From: CAIYRG01 sp964446945
GTDB lineage: Bacteria > Pseudomonadota > Alphaproteobacteria > Micropepsales > Micropepsaceae
Direction of reading: 5' to 3'
DNA length: 64,000 nt
Assembly (NCBI GenBank): GCA_964446945.1
Contig: CAYUQO010000001.1
Coordinates: 1-64,000 of the forward strand
The notes beneath the pieces were generated by a model that made no database searches, was not told the DNA's origin, and saw nothing but the letters and a program-made list of their open reading frames with translations. The number at the start of each line of letters is the position of its first letter. The stretch's first letter is position 1. This document shows, one piece after another, positions 58,662-64,000 of the stretch. A program made the position numbers and the translations under genes.

Positions 58662-58764
58662 CGGTAAAAGGGAGAGCATCCGTTGGCACTGTCCACTGAA
58701 TTCATTGATCTTGGCGGGAGAGGGGATTCGCGGCAAGTACAATATGCTGAGCGAGGGATAGCGG

Positions 58765-59475
58765 ATGGGTTATGAGCTCTATTATTGGCCCGGTATTCAG
58801 GGGCGCGGCGAATTTGTCCGGCTCGCGCTGGAAGAAGCCGGCGCCAAATACCGCGATATCGCACGCGAGAAAGGCGGCATGCCGAAATTGATGCGGCTGC
58901 TGGAATATGCGCGTGTTGCGGAACCGCCCTTTGCACCTCCAGTCCTGAAATCCGGCAAACTTCTGATCGCGCAGACCGCGAATATCCTGCTTTACGTGGG
59001 AGCGCACCACAATCTTGCGCCGAAGAATGAGCGCGGGCGGTTGTTCGTCAATCAGTTGCAGCTCACCATCGCAGACGCCGTCGCGGAAGCCCATGACGTG
59101 CACCATCCGGTTGCCTCGAGCCTTTATTACAAAGACCAGAAGCGTGAAGCGAAACGCGCGGCGCAGCATTTCAGGGCTGAGCGCATTCCGAAATATCTCG
59201 GCTATTTCGATTCCGTGCTGGAGCAGAATGGCGGGCCGTATCTGTTGGGCCGGCGAATCTCCTACGCCGATCTGTCGCTGTTTCAGCTTGTCGAGGGCCT
59301 GCGCTACGCGTTTCCGCAGGCTATGGACCGGGCTGAGAAGAAGCTGCCCCGCATCGAGCCGCTATGCGAGCGGATCGCGATGCGGCCGCGGATCGCCGAT
59401 TATCTCGCCTCGGAACGGCGATTGCCGTTCAACGAAGACGGGATATTCCGGCATTATCCGGAATTGGATGGGTAG
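58765..59475 (+). CDS. glutathione S-transferase family protein
   Basis: 236 residues. N-terminal thioredoxin-like domain (ELYYWPGIQGRGEFVRLALEEAG ... VLKSGKLLIAQTANILLYVG) and an all-helical C-terminal domain (GGPYLLGRRISYADLSLFQLVEGLRY). Resembles mu/pi-like prokaryotic GSTs with a Tyr near the N-terminus. Flanked on both sides by CCTCCCC-type repeats. Confidence 0.88.
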   Translation: MGYELYYWPGIQGRGEFVRLALEEAGAKYRDIAREKGGMPKLMRLLEYARVAEPPFAPPVLKSGKLLIAQTANILLYVGAHHNLAPKNERGRLFVNQLQLTIADAVAEAHDVHHPVASSLYYKDQKREAKRAAQHFRAERIPKYLGYFDSVLEQNGGPYLLGRRISYADLSLFQLVEGLRYAFPQAMDRAEKKLPRIEPLCERIAMRPRIADYLASERRLPFNEDGIFRHYPELDG

Positions 59476-59489
59476 AACGTCCCCCCTCC

Positions 59490-59530
59490 GTCGCCCATTC
59501 GGGCGACACCTCCCCCGTAAACGGGGGAGG
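59490..59530. repeat. paired palindromes, CCTCCCCC type
   Basis: GTCGCCC-ATTC-GGGCGAC (59490-59507) and CCTCCCCCG-TAAA-CGGGGGAGG (59509-59530). Second copy of the repeat family that also precedes the GST gene; may end transcription for the GST gene. Confidence 0.65.
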
Positions 59531-59563
59531 AAAACAAACCGCAATGCGCGTGCAGTTTTGTGA

Positions 59564-61408
59564 TTACGCGGCGTTGACGAAGCCGCCCATCTGCCGGTTC
59601 CACAGACGCGCATAGGCGCCGCCACGGGCCAACAATTCGCGATGCGGACCATCCTCGATGATGCGTCCGGCTTCGAGATAGAGAATCCGGTCCATGCCGG
59701 CGATGGTGGACAGCCGGTGCGCGATCGCGATTACGGTGCGGCCCTGCATCAGCGTCCATAAAGCCTGCTGGATGAGATGCTCTGATTCGGAATCGAGCGA
59801 TGAAGTCGCCTCATCGAGCACCAAGATGCGCGCATCCTTGACCAGCGCGCGGGCGATGGCGATGCGCTGGCGCTCGCCACCCGACAGTTTGATTCCCTGC
59901 TCGCCGACAATGGTGTCGTAACCCGCCTTGCGGCCGGTGATGAAATCCTGCGCATAGGCTTCGATCGCCGCACGCGACACTTCGTCTTCCGGAGCGTTCG
60001 GCCGCGCGTAGCGGATATTGTCGCGGATGGCGCGATGAAACACGCTCGCCACCTGCGGCACTTCAGCAATCGCCTCGTTCAGCGAATCCCAGGTGACATG
60101 GGCGATGTCCTGACCATCGATCAGGATGCGCCCGGATTGCGGCTCGAATTGCCGCCGCAGCAGCTTCACCAATGTCGACTTGCCGGCGCCCGACGGACCG
60201 ACCAGGCCGACCTTTTCGCCCGGCCGGATCGCGAGATCAAGATTGTTGAACACCTGCAACCCGTCGGGATGGGCAAAACGCACCTGTTCGAAGCGGATCG
60301 CGCCAGCCCGCACCACGAGCGGCTGCGCCGAAGGGGCGTCGGTGATCTCATGCTCATGGCTGACGAGGTCGAGCGCTTCGGCCAATGTGCCGAGCTGTTC
60401 GAAATAATCCAGCATCCGGTAGGACAGTTCCTGCACGCTGCGGATGATCTGGGTGGAGAGGAAGAAGATCATCGCGAATGCGCCGACCGAGATTGTGCCG
60501 GCGAGCGCGTCGATTCCGGCCAGCGCGGTCAATCCCATCTGCAATGCCAATGTCGCCGCCGCCATGAATGTACGCATCATGATCAGGAATGTGCGCAGCC
60601 GTTTCGACGCGTTCATTTCGTCGGCAAGGAAATGCGACAGGAAGCGGCGCTCGTAGTCGGCCTTGGCAAAGGCGCGCACGAGATCGGAATTGGCGATGGC
60701 GTCGATCAGCCGTCCGGTGCACGTGGAGACCTCGTTGGAAAATGCTTTCGACAGCACGACGCAACGTTTCGCCAGCGCTACCACAATGCCGAGATAAAGC
60801 ACCGCCCAAACGGCGAGCACGACGGCATAGGTCGCATGCGCATTGAACATCAGCGCGCCTCCGACCAGCAGCAGCATCGTCACGCGGGTCATTTCGAAGC
60901 TGAGGATGTTCAGGATCGCGACCGTCGCCTGACCCGCCTGTTTGATCTTCTGCCCCAGTTTGCCTGCGAAATTTTCCTGGAAGAAACGCGGGCTGTGACC
61001 CAGCAGGTAAGTGAAAAGGTATTTCTGGGCCAGCGCGCGCATGCGCGGACTGGTGACGACATCGACCGCTTCATAGCTGCGATAGGCGATGGTCGATCCC
61101 AGCCAGATCGCGGCCAGCAAGATCATCCATGGCAGCACGGCCTGCGCGAAACCGGCATGCGCTGCTGCCGCCGTCGTGATCGCATTGATCAGATGCGACA
61201 AAGCGTAGGGGCCGAACGCCTCGATCGATGTCGCCGAACCGGCAAGCAGCACCAGCGCCAGAACATGCCACCGGTAATGCCGGCCGATAATGAAGCGCAG
61301 GAATGCAAACGGCTCCGACGGAAGCCGCGCAAGTCTGTGCGCTTCCGGCAGCGGCTCCGGCTGGTTCAACACCTGATCCGGAACGACGTGTTTCGAATGC
61401 CTGTCCAT
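59564..61408 (-). CDS. ABC exporter, fused permease/ATPase
   Basis: 614 residues. N-terminal exporter membrane domain of six helices (ATSIEAFGPYALSHLINAI ... SVGAFAMIFFLSTQIIRSVQEL) and C-terminal ATPase with Walker A GPSGAGKSTLVKLL, signature KLSGGERQRIAIARAL, Walker B ILVLDEATSSLDSE. A lipid or drug exporter by architecture; substrate unknown. I place the start at ATG 61408 (MDRHSKHVV). Confidence 0.9.
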   Translation of the reverse strand: MDRHSKHVVPDQVLNQPEPLPEAHRLARLPSEPFAFLRFIIGRHYRWHVLALVLLAGSATSIEAFGPYALSHLINAITTAAAAHAGFAQAVLPWMILLAAIWLGSTIAYRSYEAVDVVTSPRMRALAQKYLFTYLLGHSPRFFQENFAGKLGQKIKQAGQATVAILNILSFEMTRVTMLLLVGGALMFNAHATYAVVLAVWAVLYLGIVVALAKRCVVLSKAFSNEVSTCTGRLIDAIANSDLVRAFAKADYERRFLSHFLADEMNASKRLRTFLIMMRTFMAAATLALQMGLTALAGIDALAGTISVGAFAMIFFLSTQIIRSVQELSYRMLDYFEQLGTLAEALDLVSHEHEITDAPSAQPLVVRAGAIRFEQVRFAHPDGLQVFNNLDLAIRPGEKVGLVGPSGAGKSTLVKLLRRQFEPQSGRILIDGQDIAHVTWDSLNEAIAEVPQVASVFHRAIRDNIRYARPNAPEDEVSRAAIEAYAQDFITGRKAGYDTIVGEQGIKLSGGERQRIAIARALVKDARILVLDEATSSLDSESEHLIQQALWTLMQGRTVIAIAHRLSTIAGMDRILYLEAGRIIEDGPHRELLARGGAYARLWNRQMGGFVNAA

Positions 61409-61562
61409 CGGATGATTCCGAATCCCAGAATAGGCGAGGGGTCGTTTGGTTAGAGTTAAAACGCGTGGAAATTGTGGCTGAGCGAGCGCCAGAGCATCCG
61501 CCGGCACAAGCAGACAAAGCCGGGCACCGCCGCCCGCCCACTACACTGCGGGACCTGAGACG

Positions 61563-62012
61563 CTACTTCGCCGTGGTGGTAGCGGCTTCCTCGGCGGGCG
61601 CGGCGACGTCGCCGTCGTCCAGACCACGTTGGCGCTCGGCAATACGCGCGGCCTTACCGCGGCGGCCACGAAGATAGTAGAGTTTCGCCCGGCGGACCTT
61701 GCCGCGGCGCACAACCTCGACCGAATCCACCAGCGGGCTAAAGATCGGGAACACGCGCTCCACGCCTTCGCCATAGGAGATCTTGCGAACCGTGAAGCTC
61801 TCGTTCAGCCCGGCGCCCTGCCGGCCAATGCAGACGCCCTCGAAGGCCTGCAGACGCTCGCGTGTCTTGGTCTGCTTGCTCTTCTCGTCATAGGTGACGT
61901 CCACCACCTTGACGTTAACCTTCAGCGTGTCGCCGGGACGGAACGGAGGCAGCTTCCTGCCGCCACGGACCGCGTTCATCTGTTCGCGTTCAAGCGTCTG
62001 AATGAGATTCAT
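61563..62012 (-). CDS. rplS: 50S ribosomal protein L19
   Basis: 149 residues: FRPGDTLKVNVKVVD, ERLQAFEGVCIGRQGAGLNESFTVRKISYGEGVERVFPIFSPLV, RRGKVRRAKLYYLRGRRGKAARI, plus an Ala/Thr-rich C-terminal tail beyond the conserved part, as often in alphaproteobacteria. Last gene of the ffh-rpsP-rimM-trmD-rplS run. Confidence 0.97.
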   Translation of the reverse strand: MNLIQTLEREQMNAVRGGRKLPPFRPGDTLKVNVKVVDVTYDEKSKQTKTRERLQAFEGVCIGRQGAGLNESFTVRKISYGEGVERVFPIFSPLVDSVEVVRRGKVRRAKLYYLRGRRGKAARIAERQRGLDDGDVAAPAEEAATTTAK

Positions 62013-62770
62013 TTTCTCCTCCCGTCCGGCGGGATGTTCGTGTGCGAGCCGGGCCTTCTAGCGGAATGTTGCCGGTTTTCATAGAGGGTCCATAGGTCAG
62101 GCCGGCGCTGCCGGGTCAGCAATTCGGCCTCCTGCCGCCTCCAGGCGGCGATTTCAGCGTGATTCCCGCCGGTCAGTACCGCCGGGATTTCCTGGCCCTC
62201 AAAGACTCGCGGCCTTGTGTAGTGGGGGTATTCCAGCAACCCCTGCTCGAAGCTCTCCTCAGCCATCGAGGCGACGCTTCCCATGACGCCGGGCAACAGG
62301 CGCACACAGGCGTCCAGAAGGGCCATAGCCGGGATCTCACCGCCGGAGAGGACAAAATCCCCGACCGAAATTTCCTCCATTCCGCGGGCGGCGATCACCC
62401 GCTCATCCACGCCTTCGAACCGGCCGCAGACCAGAACCAGGCCGGGGCCGGATGCAAGTTCCTTCACCCGCTGCTGGGTCAGCGGATTGCCACGCGGCGA
62501 GAGATAAATCAGGGGACGCGGGTCGTCCGGCTGGCGCACCGAGTCTATGGCGGCAGCAAGGACATCGGCGCGCAACACCATGCCGGCGCCGCCTCCGGCA
62601 GGGCTGTCGTCCACCGCGCGGTGCCGGCCGATGCCAAAGTCACGGATATTCAGCGCTTTGAGGGACCACAGCCCCTGCTGAAGCGCGGTCCCGCCCAGCG
62701 ACGCCGCCAGAGGACCCGGGAACAGTTCGGGAAACAGCGTCAGGACAGTCGCTGCCCATGCGCCGCTCAC
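62009..62770 (-). CDS. trmD: tRNA (guanine(37)-N1)-methyltransferase
   Basis: 253 residues. Knot methyltransferase: TVLTLFPELFPGPL, DDSPAGGGAGMVLRADVL, YLSPRGNPLTQQRVKELA, LVLVCGRFEGVDERVI, EISVGDFVLSGGEIPAMALLDACVRLLPG and TRPRVFEGQEIPAVLTGGNHAEIAAWR. I choose GTG at 62770: GAGGAG precedes it and its first bases overlap the rimM stop (GTGA). Its end overlaps the rplS start by 4 bases. Confidence 0.96.
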   Translation of the reverse strand: MSGAWAATVLTLFPELFPGPLAASLGGTALQQGLWSLKALNIRDFGIGRHRAVDDSPAGGGAGMVLRADVLAAAIDSVRQPDDPRPLIYLSPRGNPLTQQRVKELASGPGLVLVCGRFEGVDERVIAARGMEEISVGDFVLSGGEIPAMALLDACVRLLPGVMGSVASMAEESFEQGLLEYPHYTRPRVFEGQEIPAVLTGGNHAEIAAWRRQEAELLTRQRRPDLWTLYENRQHSARRPGSHTNIPPDGRRK

Positions 62771-63282
62771 GAATTCTCCTCGCCTTCCGTCCACTGAACA
62801 TCCACCACGATTCGTCCGTTTGCCAGATCGACGACCGGAACATGGCTGTCGCTGAATGGGATGAGTTCTGTCGTTCCATCCGCCGCGGTGATTTCCAGAA
62901 TGTCGCCGGCGCCATAATTCACGACCGCCGTAATGTGCCCGCGGTCGCCGCCGCTCACGTTCTCGGCGCGCAGTCCGACGAGATCGGCGTGGTAATATTC
63001 ACCCGGTTCCGGCGCCGGCAGCGCGGCCCGTGGCACATAGAAGCGGCAGCCCTTCAGCTGCTCCGCGGCGCTGCGCGTTGTAACGCCATCCAGACGCAGG
63101 ATCAGTTCATCGGCACGGTGCTGACGCAGCGCGGCTATCCTGTACTGCCGTCCGTCAGCGGTGGTGAGCGGCCCGTAACCACCCAGCGCCAGCGGATCGG
63201 CGGTGAAGCTCTTCACCCGCAGCTCGCCGGCGATTCCATGCGCCGCGATCACGGCAGCGACCAGGACGGACGGGTGCGTCAA
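62767..63282 (-). CDS. rimM: ribosome maturation factor RimM
   Basis: 171 residues with the N-terminal RimM barrel (VLVAAVIAAHGIAGELRVKSFTADP) and the C-terminal PRC-barrel (YYHADLVGLRAENVSGGDRGHITAVVNYGAGDILEI ... DSHVPVVDLANGRIVVD). Assists maturation of the 30S head. Starts with TTG overlapping the rpsP stop (TTGA), an uncommon start codon. Confidence 0.95.
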   Translation of the reverse strand: MTHPSVLVAAVIAAHGIAGELRVKSFTADPLALGGYGPLTTADGRQYRIAALRQHRADELILRLDGVTTRSAAEQLKGCRFYVPRAALPAPEPGEYYHADLVGLRAENVSGGDRGHITAVVNYGAGDILEITAADGTTELIPFSDSHVPVVDLANGRIVVDVQWTEGEENS

Positions 63283-63635
63283 GCCGCGGTCTGATCACCA
63301 CCGCCCGCTTTGGCCGCCGCCGCAGCGCGTTCCTGCGCCTTCTTCTTCGGCTTCATCTTCTGCGGGTTGTGATGGGACTGCGGTTTGACCAGACCGGCAT
63401 CGGCGAGAAAGCGGTGCACGCGATCGGAAGCCGTTGCACCTTTGCCGAGCCATGCTTTGGCCTTTTCAAGATCCAGCCTGATGCGGTCGGCATGGTCCTT
63501 CGGCAACAGCGGATTGTAGAAGCCGATGCGCTCAATGAACCGCCCGTCACGCGGGCTGCGCGATTCGGCGATGACAATCTGATAATGCGGGCGTTTCTTG
63601 GTGCCGCCGCGTGCCAGTCTGATCTTCAATGACAT
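63279..63635 (-). CDS. rpsP: 30S ribosomal protein S16
   Basis: 118 residues: SLKIRLARGGTKKRPHYQIVIAESRSPRDGRFIERIGFYNPLL and DLEKAKAWLGKGATASDRVHRFLADAG, then a Lys/Ala-rich tail. Downstream of ffh by 39 bases and coupled to rimM. Confidence 0.97.
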   Translation of the reverse strand: MSLKIRLARGGTKKRPHYQIVIAESRSPRDGRFIERIGFYNPLLPKDHADRIRLDLEKAKAWLGKGATASDRVHRFLADAGLVKPQSHHNPQKMKPKKKAQERAAAAAKAGGGDQTAA

Positions 63636-63674
63636 TCGATTCCCTTTCGTATGCGAGTGTGCCGTCGTGCAATG

Positions 63675-64000
63675 CTACTTTTTCGTATCCAGGTCAGGCG
63701 GCATGGGCGGCATCGCACCACCCAGGCCGGCCAGCATTTGCGGATTCATTCCGCCAAATGCCTGCATCAATCCGCGGCCGCCTTTGCCGATCTTCTTCAT
63801 CACATCCGACATCTGGCGTTGCATCTTGATGATCTTGTTCACTTCCGAAACTTCGACGCCGGCGCCTGCCGCAATGCGCTTCCGGCGCGAACCATTGATG
63901 ATGTCGGGCTTGCTGCGTTCCTGACGCGTCATTGACGAGATGATCGCTTCCTGCCGCTTGAGCAGTCTGTCGTCGAGACCGGCGGCGGCGATCTGATCTT
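63675..64000 (-). CDS. ffh: signal recognition particle protein Ffh, C-terminal part
   Basis: The visible 108 codons cover the end of the M domain: DQIAAAGLDDRLLKRQEAIISSMTRQERSKPDIINGSRRKRIAAGAG, then a Met/Gly-rich tail (GRGLMQAFGGMNPQMLAGLGGAMPPM). The gene continues beyond the window's right edge. Binds 4.5S RNA and signal sequences. Confidence 0.95.
   Translation of the reverse strand, partial: DQIAAAGLDDRLLKRQEAIISSMTRQERSKPDIINGSRRKRIAAGAGVEVSEVNKIIKMQRQMSDVMKKIGKGGRGLMQAFGGMNPQMLAGLGGAMPPMPPDLDTKK

Noticed and set aside
60035..61453. 472-codon plus-strand frame opposite the ABC exporter
   Set aside because: Antisense to a clearly recognisable ABC protein; no domain or hydrophobic segment.

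Overview
The window is high-GC alphaproteobacterial chromosome. The best fit is a Hyphomicrobiales (Rhizobiales) member close to Bradyrhizobium/Xanthobacteraceae. This rests on the ffh-rpsP-rimM-trmD-rplS order, a GTTC-N7-GTTC LexA box at recA, the cca/DUF6111/Nudix and moxR/DUF58/DUF4159 neighbourhoods, and GAGCATGATCC-type and CCTCCCCC-type intergenic palindromes. Species cannot be named from the sequence. There is no phage, IS element or CRISPR array. One tRNA (initiator fMet) is present.

Layout. 0-1.8 kb: 5' end of a HAD-like hydrolase gene, then SOS-regulated recA and a small membrane protein. 1.8-5.7 kb (minus strand): amidohydrolase, PP2C-like phosphatase, CCA-adding enzyme, DUF6111 and CoA pyrophosphatase. 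5.9-12.9 kb (plus): the four-gene MoxR ATPase / DUF58 / DUF4159 / VWA-like membrane operon. 13-21 kb: mixed single genes, including a carboxypeptidase-regulatory/cytochrome/beta-propeller hybrid, a beta-CASP metallo-hydrolase coupled to a LOG-family gene, a secreted cyclophilin, an outer-membrane protein remnant, a PIG-L deacetylase and an orphan sensory-rhodopsin-transducer homologue. 21.3-29.8 kb: oxidative catabolic genes (ThDP enzyme, enolase-superfamily enzyme, FAD/Fe-S dehydrogenase, two-subunit molybdenum hydroxylase). 29.8-31.8 kb: TerC/YjbE, hemF, trmL. 32-36.7 kb: petABC (cytochrome bc1), mtnP, DUF488.

37-54 kb is an accessory-like stretch unusually rich in exported proteins: four tandem GlcG/HbpS-family paralogues, two tandem DUF1194 proteins with Gly-Phe tails, two paralogues of an unnamed exported family, an exported metallo-beta-lactamase-fold protein, an exported cyclase-family protein, a Tat-exported molybdopterin enzyme, an exported amidohydrolase and a kelch protein. 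Glyoxalase, cupin, formaldehyde dehydrogenase, an ArsR/AHSA1 pair and a ferritin-like protein are interspersed. modC and modB follow without modA. 57-64 kb holds a tiny ORF behind an extended Shine-Dalgarno, cyclopropane fatty acid synthase, a GST between two palindromic repeats, an ABC exporter and the rplS-trmD-rimM-rpsP-ffh operon.

The most unusual signals are: (i) the four-copy exported GlcG/HbpS array; (ii) a roughly 105-residue Ala/Thr/Pro/Gly insertion just before the cluster-binding domain of the Rieske protein, matched by a similar disordered N-terminal stretch on cytochrome c1 in the same operon; (iii) the orphan rhodopsin transducer homologue; (iv) duplicated exported families in the 43-51 kb region. 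Product names rest on motifs and family resemblance read by eye; no database search was run.
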